64,000 bases of DNA from Asterias amurensis (lineage: Eukaryota; Echinodermata; Asteroidea; Forcipulatida; Asteriidae), in contig NC_092649.1 of the NCBI RefSeq assembly GCF_032118995.1, positions 14,964,332 through 15,028,331 of the forward strand, given 5' to 3'. Shown here in pieces: positions 34,401-37,941 of the stretch; position 1 is the first letter of the stretch; each line of letters opens with the position of its first letter. The position numbers were made by a program, and so were the translations under genes. The notes beneath the pieces are model-generated. The model did no database searches. It saw nothing but the letters and a program-made list of their open reading frames with translations, and was not told the DNA's origin.

Positions 34401-35471
34401 TAGATTGACTAAAAGAATCTTATAAAAATCTTTTAATGCATTGGACCCTTTCGGTAAACAGTGTTGTCCAAGGCCCACACTTTGTGTACCACAACTTCTA
34501 TATCAAATAACAAACCTGTGAAAGTTTAGGCTCAATCAGTCATCGGAGTTGGGAGAAAACAACGGAAAAACCCACCCATGTTTCCGCGCGTTTCGCCGTG
34601 TCATGACATGTGTTTAAAATAAATCCGTAATTCTCGTTAACGAGAATTTATATTGTTTTACCGTTTTCTCAAAAAGTAAAGCATTTCATTTCATATTTCA
34701 AGAGAAGTCTTTCACCATTACCTTCTGTAAACCCTGTAAATTATTTGTAAATCTGTGAACTTTTTTTTTTTTCTGTACCGAAAGGGTCCAATGGCTTTAA
34801 AGTGTTTTATTAAAAACAGTTTACAAGATCTTATAAGTATCTTATCAAATCTTCCAAAATCCTGAGAGCATTTTAATGAACTTCTTCTAAGATTCTTTTA
34901 AGTGTTTTATGGGAAACAGCTTTTACAAGATCTTATAAGAATCTTTCAAAAATCTTATAAGAATCTTGTAAGAATCTTCCAAAATCCTAATTACATTTTT
35001 TAAAACTTCTTATAAGATTCTTTTAAGCGTTTTATGGAAAACAGTTTACAAGATCTTATAAGAATCTTATGAGAGCATTCTTATAAGGTTCTTATAAGAT
35101 TCTTATAAGTATTTTATATGAATAGTAGAATCTTGTAAGAATCTTATAAGAATCTGACATTCAAGATAAAGTTTAATGAACACAATGAACATGAGGGAGC
35201 ATTATTGAAGACTCAAATAAAATTGTATATAATTTTTCCCAGTTCATTATCGTCCACTCTTTCACATTGTCTACCCCCATGTCTTATCTGGTCGCCCTCT
35301 AACAAAGTTATGTTACAGCAACTGTGTAGTTATAAAATATAGGCCTAGTGTTTCAGTACTTCCTTTAGTCCCAAAACTGATTTCTTGTTAAAAATTGGTT
35401 TGTAATTGTTTATTTTGCAGTTTCCATCGCCAGCGCCTGGTACATACAAACCATTCTTCGTTCGTCCTTAG
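1397..35471 (+). CDS. XDH: Xanthine dehydrogenase/oxidase (gene span, 31 of about 32 coding exons placed)
   Basis: Cytosolic molybdo-flavoenzyme that oxidises hypoxanthine to xanthine and xanthine to urate. The assembled exons give about 1327 residues plus the missing exon 2 (about 20), against 1333 in human XDH. Order: N-terminal plant-type [2Fe-2S] (CGEGGCGAC), second [2Fe-2S] (QCGFC, LCRC), FAD domain ([16 protein letters not shown]), then Mo-pterin domain. Active-site residues known from bovine XDH are present: Glu802 (GGKES), Arg880 (LERAM), Arg912/Phe914 (FRGFG), Phe1009 (GISF) and Glu1261 (VGEPP). The Glu802/Arg880 pair separates XDH from aldehyde oxidase, which has Val and Met there. 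Cys992 is replaced (RGNRWRKRG) and the 535-region linker has no cysteine, so the mammalian disulfide switch from dehydrogenase to oxidase looks absent. The start ATG has A at -3 and G at +4. The stop codon is at 35469-35471. Every intron read is GT-AG except the first (GC-AG type). Phases agree throughout. Confidence 0.96.
1561..1737. mobile_element. Foldback MITE in XDH intron 1
   Basis: Inverted arms of about 50 bp beginning AAGGCCCGGTCACACAGGCC and ending in the near-complement enclose a short spacer. The arms contain tandem GATAACGAGAACGAAAACGA-like purine runs. The element starts 75 bp after exon 1. Confidence 0.85.
1738..2220. other. XDH intron 1, no recognisable feature
   Basis: AT-rich intronic DNA with a C10-like run at its start. 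No exon, RNA gene or clear repeat was seen. Confidence 0.5.
2225..3265. repeat. Degenerate tandem array, unit about 135-145 bp
   Basis: Each unit carries the landmarks TCAAATATTGC, CAGTTGAATGAGCTAAA and AAAACCTTTAATGGCC. About six or seven copies are visible. Two neighbouring units (about 2590-2800) are nearly identical, while outer copies have diverged. A solo LTR interrupts one unit. Confidence 0.85.
2818..3055. mobile_element. Probable solo LTR (Ty3/Gypsy-like) inside the tandem array
   Basis: A 238-bp GC-richer insert begins TGTAGCGCCGG and ends CGCCACA, so it has TG...CA ends. It is flanked by ATAT/AATAT, which occurs once in uninterrupted units, implying a 4-5 bp target duplication. 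ATTAAA near 3018 could be its polyadenylation signal. There is no internal coding region, so recombination between two LTRs is the likely origin. Confidence 0.75.
3266..3840. other. XDH intron sequence with MITE family 1 remnant
   Basis: A fragment near 3373-3443 matches the right end of MITE family 1 (ACACCAAGTGAGAATACTGG). The rest shows no recognisable feature. The missing XDH exon 2 was looked for here and not found. Confidence 0.5.
3841..3957 (+). repeat. Degenerate tRNA-like element remnant
   Basis: Contains ATAGCTCAGTTGGTAATCCGG and TTCAAATCCCGC separated by less than a normal tRNA body, then TTCCCAAAATGATTTT. It is an internally deleted copy of the palindromic tRNA-like element seen intact at 25018-25206. 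Confidence 0.7.
3983..4079 (+). CDS. XDH: XDH exon 3: first [2Fe-2S] cluster
   Basis: Encodes [20 protein letters not shown], with three of the four plant-ferredoxin-type cluster cysteines. It begins with two bases of a split codon, so an upstream exon ending in phase 1 is required. Exon 1 ends in phase 0 and cannot join directly. Confidence 0.97.
4249..4785. mobile_element. MITE family 1 with nested MITE family 2
   Basis: The outer element starts TTAAAGGCAGTGGAAAC and ends GTCTTTAA. Its right end is split after GTCCA by a family 2 foldback. A central internal palindrome (TTTCGAGACCTC ... GAGGTCTCGAAATC) is visible near 4425-4465. Confidence 0.85.
4626..4774. mobile_element. Foldback MITE family 2 (GGGGTCGATTTCACAAAGAG)
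   Basis: Near-perfect inverted repeat built from GTTAGGACTAGTCCTAACTT motifs. Other copies are at 12011, 12865, 27746 and 52446. Confidence 0.85.
4974..5207. mobile_element. Foldback element with GGCAAC motifs
   Basis: Left end GGGCCATGTCACAGG and right end TGTGTGATAAGGCC are imperfect complements, with TTGCCTGTAAAAATTGCC near the right end. Related copies are at 22782-22945 and, as a right half only, near 26045-26117. Confidence 0.65.
5302..5410 (+). CDS. XDH: XDH exon 4
   Basis: Encodes [20 protein letters not shown] and TKTRLHPVQ. The Cys of NACL or PIC completes the first iron-sulfur cluster. A Ser codon is split across the junction with exon 3. Ends in phase 0. Confidence 0.97.
5548..5696. 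mobile_element. 149-bp hairpin MITE in XDH intron 4
   Basis: Arms of about 65 bp starting GTTATCACACAAGCG and ending CGTGCGTGTGATAAC flank a tiny loop around GAGGCCGAAGGCCGA. Almost the whole element can fold as one hairpin. Confidence 0.9.
5963..6151 (+). CDS. XDH: XDH exon 5: second [2Fe-2S] cluster
   Basis: Encodes 63 residues, including [20 protein letters not shown] and [12 protein letters not shown]. All four cysteines of the second cluster are present (CxxC and CxC). Confidence 0.98.
6447..6602. mobile_element. Truncated MITE family 1 copy
   Basis: Matches the half of family 1 that ends GTATCCAGTGCCTTTAA. The other end is missing. It lies 100 bp before XDH exon 6. Confidence 0.7.
6700..6768 (+). 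CDS. XDH: XDH exon 6
   Basis: Twenty-three codons ([17 protein letters not shown]...), matching the cysteine-rich GGCCGGDGNNPNCC linker of vertebrate XDH. Phase 0 at both ends. Confidence 0.93.
7006..7221 (-). repeat. SINE fragment, reverse orientation
   Basis: Contains TAGTTAAGTGTCTTGCTCAA and TATATATCGCTTGA next to (ATT)n. The same segments occur inverted in the complete SINE at 35597-35952. The tRNA-like head is absent here. Confidence 0.75.
7222..7336 (+). repeat. LINE-like 3'-end fragment with (TAA)n tail
   Basis: ACAGATCTACGGATCATAGT through a (TAA)n tail is repeated at 21011-21150 with about 90% identity by eye. Shared 3' ends with a simple A-rich tail are typical of 5'-truncated non-LTR retrotransposons. 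Confidence 0.65.
7748..7828 (+). CDS. XDH: XDH exon 7
   Basis: Twenty-seven codons containing [14 protein letters not shown], the conserved start of the FAD-domain region. Confidence 0.97.
7874..7905. repeat. (GTTT)n microsatellite
   Basis: Perfect run of about eight GTTT units, 46 bp after XDH exon 7. Confidence 0.95.
8104..8248 (+). CDS. XDH: XDH exon 8: FAD-binding region
   Basis: Contains [16 protein letters not shown] and [11 protein letters not shown], the FAD pyrophosphate-binding motif. Ends in phase 1. Confidence 0.96.
8578..8598. repeat. Poly-G tract
   Basis: About 19 consecutive G residues in XDH intron 8, preceded by C-rich DNA around 8268-8400. Its length is uncertain because long homopolymers are error-prone. 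Confidence 0.9.
8678..9075. mobile_element. MITE family 1, full length
   Basis: Starts TTAAAGGCAGTGGACAC and ends ATCTTTAA. The conserved core (CAACTTCGACGACCGATTGA) is present. Located in XDH intron 8. Confidence 0.88.
9192..9359 (+). CDS. XDH: XDH exon 9
   Basis: Encodes [25 protein letters not shown] and [10 protein letters not shown], which align with the FAD-domain core. Phases 1 and 1. Confidence 0.95.
9668..9744 (+). CDS. XDH: XDH exon 10
   Basis: Encodes [19 protein letters not shown], keeping the Trp-Phe pair that packs near the flavin in vertebrate XDH. Phase 0 at its end. Confidence 0.96.
9978..10090. mobile_element. MITE family 1, internally deleted
   Basis: Both ends are present (TTAAAGACCCTGGACAC and GTGTCCACTGCCTTTAA), but only about 60 bp of the inside remains. 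Confidence 0.85.
10361..10457 (+). CDS. XDH: XDH exon 11
   Basis: Encodes [20 protein letters not shown]. The usual SVGGNIITASPISDLNP is altered at its first four residues (CLAG). Ends in phase 1. Confidence 0.95.
10792..11040 (-). pseudogene. LINE reverse-transcriptase C-terminal fragment, minus strand
   Basis: On the minus strand the reading frame [12 protein letters not shown] ... [16 protein letters not shown] ends in a stop. It is followed by a short 3' region and an (ATTG)n tail at 10792-10812. W-xx-LP followed by LKxHLF is the usual C-terminus of CR1/L2-type LINE proteins. The copy is 5'-truncated and lies antisense in XDH intron 11. Confidence 0.65.
11088..11373. mobile_element. MITE family 1, reverse orientation
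   Basis: Begins GAAAGGCACTGGATTCC and ends GTCCAGTGCCTTTAA, with the core in inverse orientation relative to the copy at 725. Confidence 0.8.
11520..11626 (+). CDS. XDH: XDH exon 12
   Basis: Encodes [20 protein letters not shown] and [14 protein letters not shown], matching the FFPGYRKTLLSPEEIL region. The next intron is the longest in the gene (about 4.6 kb). Confidence 0.96.
12011..12178. mobile_element. Foldback MITE family 2
   Basis: Arms CTGCCGTCGATTTCAC and GTGAAATCGACGGCAG bound GTTAGGAC-type repeats. This subtype has CTGCCG at its end rather than GGGG. Confidence 0.85.
12865..13030. mobile_element. Degenerate MITE family 2 copy
   Basis: Starts GGGGTCGATTTCACAAAGG and ends around GGGTGGATTTCAAAAAGAG in a partly scrambled right arm. 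Confidence 0.6.
13036..13183. mobile_element. Foldback element with GGGCATTTCACAAAG ends
   Basis: Left end GGGCATTTCACAAAG and right end CTTTGTGAAATCGGGCC are complementary. It directly abuts the family 3 element that follows. Confidence 0.65.
13184..13400. mobile_element. Foldback MITE family 3 (AATTTCATAGAGCTGCT)
   Basis: Ends GGGCCCAATTTCATAGAG and CTCTATGAAAGTTGGCCC. Other copies are at 27311-27716 and 31387-31632, and a partial one is near 20611. Confidence 0.8.
13525..13911. mobile_element. MITE family 1, full length, reverse orientation
   Basis: Starts TTAAAGGCAGTGGACAC and ends with the exact complement. The internal core lies inverted relative to most copies. A partial copy of the same family follows to about 14090. 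Confidence 0.88.
14262..14735. repeat. Cluster of TCCGG / TTGCATATGCA motifs
   Basis: At least six TCCGG-containing motifs alternate with TTGCATATGC-like palindromes, many within GGACACAATTGCAT contexts in both orientations. The base composition differs from the AT-rich surroundings. No ORF explains it. Confidence 0.7.
14740..15320. other. XDH intron 12, no recognisable feature
   Basis: AT-rich sequence without exon-like or repeat landmarks that I can name. Confidence 0.5.
15320..15590. repeat. GACCCA/TGGGTC-rich inverted segment
   Basis: Multiple GGGTCAG and TGACCC motifs occur in opposite orientations between AAACGACAGTTTG and CATTTTAGAGTGT. A similar vocabulary appears at 50010-50290. 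Probably a decayed foldback element. Confidence 0.55.
15591..16200. other. XDH intron 12, remainder
   Basis: Contains A-rich stretches and TTGCGAATG-like motifs near 16055-16130. No gene or clear mobile element was identified. Confidence 0.45.
16217..16401 (+). CDS. XDH: XDH exon 13: FAD-domain C-terminal part
   Basis: Contains [20 protein letters not shown], the acidic loop that in mammalian XDH moves to control NAD+ access, and [10 protein letters not shown]. Ends in phase 2. Confidence 0.97.
16721..16886 (+). CDS. XDH: XDH exon 14
   Basis: Encodes [36 protein letters not shown] and [13 protein letters not shown]. The acceptor (ccttgtgaag) has a weak pyrimidine tract and was chosen because it restores the frame from exon 13. 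Confidence 0.92.
16951..17317. mobile_element. TTAA-flanked MITE family 4
   Basis: Ends TTAAAGCAATTGGACCC and GGCTTTAA bound a core shared with family 1 (CCGATGACCGATTGAGCC, TTTTCACAGGTTTGTT). The copy at 34433-34800 is inverted. Confidence 0.82.
17349..17699. mobile_element. MITE family 1, diverged
   Basis: Starts TTAAGGCAATTGTAACC and ends CCCAGTGCCTTTAA, in reverse orientation. The AACAAACAAT...CTCAATTAATCATC core is recognisable. Confidence 0.78.
17799..17891 (+). CDS. XDH: XDH exon 15: FAD/Mo linker
   Basis: Thirty-one codons ([20 protein letters not shown]...), the variable linker between FAD and Mo domains. No cysteine is present where mammals carry Cys535. Confidence 0.88.
18005..18500. 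repeat. SINE-derived mosaic in XDH intron 15
   Basis: TATATAGCGCACG (18035), ACGTCCCATCTTAAGGACGA (about 18277) and AAAGTGTCTTGCTCAAGGAC are segments of the SINE family seen at 35.6 kb. A tRNA-like A-box (GAGCTCAGTTGATAGAG) and a B-box-like GGTTCAAGTC follow at about 18418-18475. Confidence 0.65.
18837..18954 (+). CDS. XDH: XDH exon 16: start of Mo-pterin domain
   Basis: Encodes [20 protein letters not shown] and YVDDIP, the conserved opening of the molybdopterin half. Ends in phase 1. Confidence 0.97.
19197..19248 (+). CDS. XDH: XDH exon 17
   Basis: A 52-bp exon ([17 protein letters not shown]) matching the LRLVTSTRAHAKI segment. Ends in phase 2. Confidence 0.93.
19280..19525. mobile_element. 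Foldback element (TTGCTTTATTCTA family)
   Basis: Arms TTTGGTTTGCAGTAACAC ... and ... GGTGTTTCCGCAAACCAAAT are complementary, with GCGGAGTAGATTG near the centre. A tail CCATGCAATGCCTCAAATCC follows the right arm. The much longer relative at 61683-62298 shares arms and tail. Confidence 0.82.
19538..19660 (+). pseudogene. LINE reverse-transcriptase C-terminal fragment
   Basis: An open frame reads [19 protein letters not shown] followed by [12 protein letters not shown] and a stop at 19658-19660. The pattern WN-LP-LR...L..FK..LKTHLF is the C-terminus of RTE/CR1-type LINE ORF2. Only this end remains, inside XDH intron 17. Confidence 0.8.
19775..19905 (-). repeat. tRNA-like palindromic element, minus strand
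   Basis: On the minus strand TTAGCTCAGTCGGTACAGCG and TTGGCTCAAATCACGC recapitulate tRNA A- and B-box regions. Ends resemble AAATGATTT(T)GGGGTT, as in the element at 25018-25206. Confidence 0.7.
19960..20089 (+). CDS. XDH: XDH exon 18
   Basis: Encodes [20 protein letters not shown] and [10 protein letters not shown]...DDVLFADAK, matching the SADDVPGSN...NDETVFAKD segment. Confidence 0.95.
20611..20800. mobile_element. Decayed MITE family 3 copy
   Basis: Starts GGATCCAATTTCATAGAGC and contains GCTTAACAAGTTTTTGCTTA and repeated GTGCTTAGC-like motifs. The right end is lost. Confidence 0.6.
21011..21150 (+). repeat. LINE-like 3'-end fragment with (AAT)n tail
   Basis: Second copy of the sequence at 7222-7336 (ACAGATCTACGGATCATAGT ... 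TTTTGTACTGTTATG), followed by (AAT)n. It lies just before XDH exon 19. Confidence 0.65.
21198..21317 (+). CDS. XDH: XDH exon 19
   Basis: Forty codons: [20 protein letters not shown], then [12 protein letters not shown]. Phase 0 at both ends. Confidence 0.97.
22221..22338. repeat. (CAAA)n microsatellite and poly-A tract
   Basis: About 15 CAAA units (22225-22282), then about 22 A residues (22317-22339), 25 bp before XDH exon 20. Confidence 0.95.
22364..22582 (+). CDS. XDH: XDH exon 20
   Basis: Seventy-three codons with [20 protein letters not shown] and [10 protein letters not shown]. The acceptor follows a pure A run of about 22 bases and a (CAAA)n tract. Confidence 0.97.
22782..22945. mobile_element. 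Foldback element with GGCAAC motifs
   Basis: Ends AGGGCTTTGTCATATGAGG and GCCTGTGACATGGCCCTAAG are imperfect complements. Related to 4974-5207. Confidence 0.65.
23546..23679 (+). CDS. XDH: XDH exon 21: Glu802 motif
   Basis: Contains [16 protein letters not shown]. The Glu after GGK corresponds to bovine Glu802, which contacts the purine and is diagnostic of XDH. Ends in phase 2. Confidence 0.97.
23826..24209. mobile_element. MITE family 1
   Basis: Starts TTAAAGGCACTGGCTACTG and ends GTCTAGTGCTTTTAA. It ends 48 bp before XDH exon 22. Confidence 0.82.
24258..24432 (+). CDS. XDH: XDH exon 22
   Basis: Encodes [20 protein letters not shown] followed by [10 protein letters not shown]. Ends in phase 0. 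Confidence 0.97.
24454..24773 (+). mobile_element. tRNA-like retroelement with 65-bp terminal direct repeats
   Basis: Direct repeats (24453-24517 and 24711-24775, one mismatch) begin CGGTGTATGGGTAAAAACC and end ACATCT(A/C)TTATA. Between them lies a tRNA-derived region: A-box TAGTCTAGTTGGTAAGACAC and B-box GGTTCGAATCCCACC. Both outer sides carry the 13-bp TAGCTAATCAGTC (24441-24453 and 24774-24786), a clear target duplication. Related copies at 25745-26000 and 48317-48552 lack the complete repeat pair. It could be a head-to-tail SINE dimer fragment or a miniature terminal-repeat element. Confidence 0.8.
25018..25206 (+). repeat. Palindromic element with an embedded tRNA-like sequence
   Basis: Left arm AATGATTTTGGGTTGAA ... 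CTGGATTTGAACCA is the inverted complement of the right arm TGGTTCAAATCCCGC ... TTCAACCCAAAATCATT. The right half contains a tRNA-like body (25103-25176) with GATAGCTCAGTTGGTAGAGC and CCGGCACGTTAATCCGG. The D stem pairs perfectly, but the T stem does not, so it is unlikely to be a functional tRNA. Confidence 0.78.
25545..25736 (+). CDS. XDH: XDH exon 23: Arg880 and FRGFG motifs
   Basis: Contains [13 protein letters not shown] (Arg880 equivalent) and [13 protein letters not shown]. Arg912 and Phe914 equivalents are kept. The flanking residues differ from the usual NTAFRGFGGPQ (Ala to Gly, Gly to Ser). Confidence 0.97.
25745..26000 (+). repeat. Diverged copy of the tRNA-like retroelement
   Basis: Matches the interior of 24454-24773 (CACTGCTCTAGAATTGCAA, GGTTCAAATCCCACTCGAGT, ACTGAGTATACAGTGCTAAC), including part of the upstream sequence (GCAAATTTAATATCT). 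It follows XDH exon 23 immediately. Confidence 0.8.
26532..26677 (+). CDS. XDH: XDH exon 24
   Basis: Encodes [19 protein letters not shown], then [14 protein letters not shown] and RRQEVDEYN. Ends in phase 2. Confidence 0.96.
27040..27905. mobile_element. MITE family 1 carrying nested families 3 and 2
   Basis: The 5' part of family 1 is truncated. A family 3 element (27311-27716) sits after GAATACAG and before TCTTTG, and a family 2 element (27746-27894) sits after GTGTCCA and before GTGCCTTTAA. Family 3 here contains an internal tandem duplication (two TTGCTTAAGCACGAAAA blocks). Confidence 0.85.
28065..28146 (+). CDS. XDH: XDH exon 25: Phe1009 motif
   Basis: Encodes [20 protein letters not shown] followed by FNCKLYNQ. 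Phe1009 is kept, Thr1010 is Asn, and the Cys992 position (ENCWKKRG in mammals) is Arg. Confidence 0.96.
28298..28683. mobile_element. MITE family 1, full length
   Basis: Starts TTAAAGGCAGTGAATAC and ends GTCCACTGGCTTTAA, with the central palindrome GAGACCTCAAG...TTGAGGTCTC intact. Located in XDH intron 25. Confidence 0.88.
28684..29270. other. XDH intron 25, T-rich LINE-like tail region
   Basis: T-rich sequence ending in AATAAAATGAATGAATGAAT before exon 26. The (GAAT)n tail suggests a 3'-end retrotransposon remnant, but no coding fragment was found. Confidence 0.4.
29271..29495 (+). CDS. XDH: XDH exon 26: Mo-cofactor binding
   Basis: Seventy-five codons, including [20 protein letters not shown] and [19 protein letters not shown]. 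This is the best-conserved stretch of the molybdopterin domain. Confidence 0.98.
30113..30187 (+). CDS. XDH: XDH exon 27
   Basis: Twenty-five codons ([20 protein letters not shown]...), matching [20 protein letters not shown]. Confidence 0.95.
30241..30427. mobile_element. Foldback element (CACCATGTGAATATCTC family)
   Basis: Arms GAGAGGTTTGCAAACACC... and ...GGTTTTGCAAACCTCTC are complementary. The centre is GTTTCGACCAGTATTCTCC. Related to the families at 19280 and 61683 by GTTTGC-rich ends and the ACGTTTCGAC centre. Confidence 0.8.
30461..30740. mobile_element. Foldback element rich in AACTGGTTT/AACTAGTT
   Basis: Ends ACCCAGGTCAAAATTCCAGT and ACTGGAACTTCGACCTGGG are complementary over about 40 bp. 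The interior repeats CCAACTGGTTT and TCAACTAGTT motifs. Confidence 0.8.
30892..30944 (+). CDS. XDH: XDH exon 28
   Basis: A 53-bp exon ([17 protein letters not shown]) matching AAYMDTVSLSATGFY. Ends in phase 2. Confidence 0.94.
31094..31668. mobile_element. MITE family 1 carrying nested family 3
   Basis: The outer ends are diverged (TTAGAAGGCACTGGAC, GTGCCTTTA). A family 3 element (31387-31632) lies between GAGAATACTGG and TCTTTGAC, the same position as at 27.3 kb. It ends 42 bp before XDH exon 29. Confidence 0.82.
31711..31891 (+). CDS. XDH: XDH exon 29
   Basis: Contains [20 protein letters not shown] and [20 protein letters not shown], nearly identical to vertebrate XDH. Confidence 0.98.
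31915..32280 (+). other. T-rich LINE-like tail in XDH intron 29
   Basis: Pyrimidine-rich sequence ending GAGGTCAAATAAATAATAATAATA suggests a truncated non-LTR retrotransposon 3' end. No conserved protein segment was identified. Confidence 0.4.
32539..32727 (+). CDS. XDH: XDH exon 30
   Basis: Sixty-three codons: [20 protein letters not shown], then [18 protein letters not shown]. Confidence 0.97.
32775..33275. other. XDH intron 30, no recognisable feature
   Basis: Unique-looking intronic sequence. No exon or element was recognised. Confidence 0.5.
33276..34024. mobile_element. 749-bp DNA element with 28-bp inverted ends
   Basis: Ends GGGCCAGATAAATAAAAACT and AGTTTTTATTTATCTGGCCC are exact complements, and pairing extends through TAGCATTT. 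ATT flanks both sides. There is no long ORF inside, so it is non-autonomous. Smaller internal copies of AAAAGTAA/TTTACTT motifs repeat within. Confidence 0.82.
34210..34377 (+). CDS. XDH: XDH exon 31: catalytic Glu1261
   Basis: Contains [20 protein letters not shown] and [17 protein letters not shown]. The Glu of VGEPP is the equivalent of Glu1261, the general base of the hydroxylation reaction. Confidence 0.98.
34433..34800. mobile_element. TTAA-flanked MITE family 4, inverted
   Basis: Starts TTAATGCATTGGACCC and ends GGGTCCAATGGCTTTAA. The core runs opposite to the copy at 16951. Confidence 0.85.
34801..35165. repeat. Tandem array of ATCTTATAAGAATCTT units
   Basis: About three copies of a 120-125 bp unit (AGTGTTTTATGGGAAACAG ... 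CAAGATCTTATAAGAATC ... ATCTTCCAAAATCCT). Inside it the 11-bp near-palindrome ATTCTTATAAG recurs many times. It begins immediately after the MITE at 34433-34800. Confidence 0.85.
35421..35471 (+). CDS. XDH: XDH exon 32 and stop
   Basis: Sixteen codons ([16 protein letters not shown]) and TAG, matching the short PWSVRV-type C-terminus of XDH. A SINE begins about 125 bp downstream. Confidence 0.93.
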   Translation, partial: FPSPAPGTYKPFFVRP

Positions 35472-35596
35472 GAAGGATAAATTGGACAAACGGCTGACTA
35501 CGTGGACAAAACTTGTTGGACAAAGCTCTATATGGCCTGCAAAAACGCCAGAAAATGCTTTATTTTTCGAGATAAAACCAGATTAAACTATATTAT

Positions 35597-35952
35597 GGGG
35601 TGTCGTGGCCGAGTGGATAAGAGCACCGAACTCAAGCTCGGATGTTTCTGTTCAGCAGATTGTGGGTTCGAATCCAGGTCGTGACACTTGTGTCCCTGAG
35701 CAAGACACTTAACTATAATTGCTTCTCTCCACCCAAGGGTAAATGGGTACCTGTGAGGGCAGAGATGGTTCTTGTGATTGGTTTAGCCATGTAGCGCATA
35801 TATTTGTTGCACAGGCTGTATACTCCCCAGGGAGTTGAGATGGTTTGAGGAATGTTTTAAGGCCCAGTGACCAGGGGTAATAATGTCGGAAGCGCTTTGA
35901 GACACCCTGTGAAAAAGCGCTATATAAAACCTGTGTATTATTATTATCATTC
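35597..35952 (+). repeat. Full-length tRNA-derived SINE
   Basis: The head GTGGCCGAGTGGATAAGAGC (A-box) and GGTTCGAATCCAGG (B-box) lie 50 bp apart, as in a type II tRNA (Ser/Leu-like) with a long variable arm. The body contains CCCTGAGCAAGACACTTAAC and AAGCGCTATATAAAACC, and the tail is (ATT)n. It sits in the likely XDH 3' UTR or just beyond. Confidence 0.88.
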
Positions 35953-36233
35953 ATGTATAGGAATGTTTAATACCTAAGATAAATTACAATCCTACGAGAG
36001 ATAAATAATTTGAATCTTTTCGTATAAAACCTGAAATGTTTGCAAGGCCAGGTTTGCTAGTCATGACCATTATTTATGTGTTTGTTTAATACCATCCATC
36101 TAAACACAATCATGTATGGCATCCTAACCCAGCAACTGTTATATCAATCAAACAAATATTAATGGAATTTATTACCAAAAAAATGGTGGACGTGACCTTT
36201 CTGATCACCGCTAGTTACTAATCTATTCGTTGT

Positions 36234-36612
36234 TTAAAGATGCTATGTCAGTTTTTTGGCCCCAAACATTAAAAAATAGATATTTTTTTTAGTGAATGGT
36301 ATTTCAAAGTGTATCACCTGCTCGAACAAAAAAAAAGTTTAACTTTTACTTTTAATGGTCAGGAACCATGACAAAAATTTTAAACAATTCTTATAAAACA
36401 CATAACTATTGGTCATGTGATATATATTGTGGGATCCCAACAAAAACTAATTTTGAGCACTTTATTTCACTGTTACTAACAATTGGCAGACCTTTTCGAG
36501 CAATGGCTCAAATGAAAGCTTGTAACTTTCTCGACCCCATCAAAATACCTATTGAATTTTACATCAAAATTTTTGGGTCAAATCGGCCAAAAATCTGACA
36601 TAGCATCTTTAA
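36234..36612. mobile_element. TTAA-flanked MITE (TTAAAGATGCTATGTCAG)
   Basis: Ends TTAAAGATGCTATGTCAG and CTGACATAGCATCTTTAA are perfect complements. Outside, TTAA is the apparent target site. Located between XDH and the carboxylesterase. Confidence 0.88.
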
Positions 36613-37320
36613 TGTTACAAAAACTGTCTTTCAACTAAACAAATACAAATAAACTATATAAAGTTATATATTATTTCATAAATATTTTTGTACTTTGGTT
36701 TTAGTACTTTTGATGATCATCACCAGCAAGACCTCCAGTGTATTTACCATTACAGTTTAAAAACTCCTTGGGGTGGCCAGAATTGGCCTGGGTTTCGTGT
36801 TTTCTGAGACATAACTCATCTCTTGGTCGATAGCCTATGGTACGGAATCTGACCCAGAAATGGGCCACAGGTATTCAATTTTAACCGCTGACAATTTGTA
36901 GTATTTTTTGTAAAAATACAATAAATCTATATATCAATAAATGTGTCACTGCAAACCAAACATTGATACCTAACCATGCAATGCCTCAAATCCTATTTAA
37001 TAAAATATGCTATTTCTTTGTTACCATTGTATACGCGCTTGGATTTAATTTATTTGACAGGTGTAATTATTAGGAAACGGCCGGTAATGGTCGATTACCG
37101 TCAGTCTGTCAGTTTTGGTCATTAGATGGTCAATATGTTTGAATGTGAAAATTTTGCCAGAGACTTCGCTGCAAATATTGATCGATTCCCAGAAGTCTTG
37201 TCAATCTTGTCATTCTTGGAGTATTGTAGAAAGTAAGTGTTTAGGCTGGTTGTATGGTTTGCTTAGTGAAGAATTAAATATTATTTCACAAATGGGACAT
37301 TCGATTCGGATTAAGTTTGA
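36613..37320. other. Intergenic, mostly unassigned
   Basis: Near 36940-37010 is a fragment of the 61.7-kb foldback family tail (CCATGCAATGCCTCAAATCC). Otherwise nothing recognisable. Confidence 0.5.
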
Positions 37321-37532
37321 TTAATCATTGGGAGGGGGGGGGAGTACTTCTAGAAACTATCTAGAAGTTGTGGGGGGGGGCCTGATGAGTTGGGGAATCG
37401 GGCACCAGCAAGAAGAAGACAAAATAGACAGAGAGAGCAAACATACTTTTTATTAGAAATCGGCACAAAACTATGTTTCTGACAGAGTGTTTATATGCTT
37501 TGTTTTTTACATACAAACAATAGCGAGCCGAT

Positions 37533-37647
37533 GCCTCCCCCTCCCCCTCCCCCTCCCCCTCCCCCTCCCCCTCCCCCTCCCCCTCCCCCTCCCCCTCCCC
37601 CTCCCCCTCCCCCTCCCCCTCCCCCTCCCCCTCCCCCTCCCCCTCCC
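37533..37647. repeat. (CCCCCT)n array upstream of the carboxylesterase
   Basis: About 19 near-perfect hexamer units, C-rich on plus and GGGGGA-type on minus. It lies about 295 bp upstream of the esterase ATG, in its promoter or 5' UTR. The G-rich strand has many G-runs spaced by one base. The long Pro-only and Gly-Glu ORFs here are artefacts. Confidence 0.95.
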
Positions 37648-37941
37648 CATGCCCTTTATACAAAAAAGTACCCGCCCCTTTCAAATATCGAACGTTAGAG
37701 GGCGCTCCACCGAGTAACAAATACCACGACCACTCGCCGGCACCGGGACGGGACGAACGAGAAAGGTAAACATGATTTAATGATAAAAAATAACACATTT
37801 GTGAGTAAATAAAACGCAAGTACCATTTACTTACAGTTACTCTCCGACCCAACTCTGTTTGTTGTAGACCCTTGGGCTGTGACATCGTCTGCAGCGTCAA
37901 GAACACCACTCTTGAAGGTGAGGGACGACTGACTAGTGAAA

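Noticed and set aside
1397..35471. Aldehyde oxidase rather than xanthine dehydrogenase
   Set aside because: Glu follows GGK (Val in AOX) and Arg is in LERAM (Met in AOX), the two residues that separate the families.
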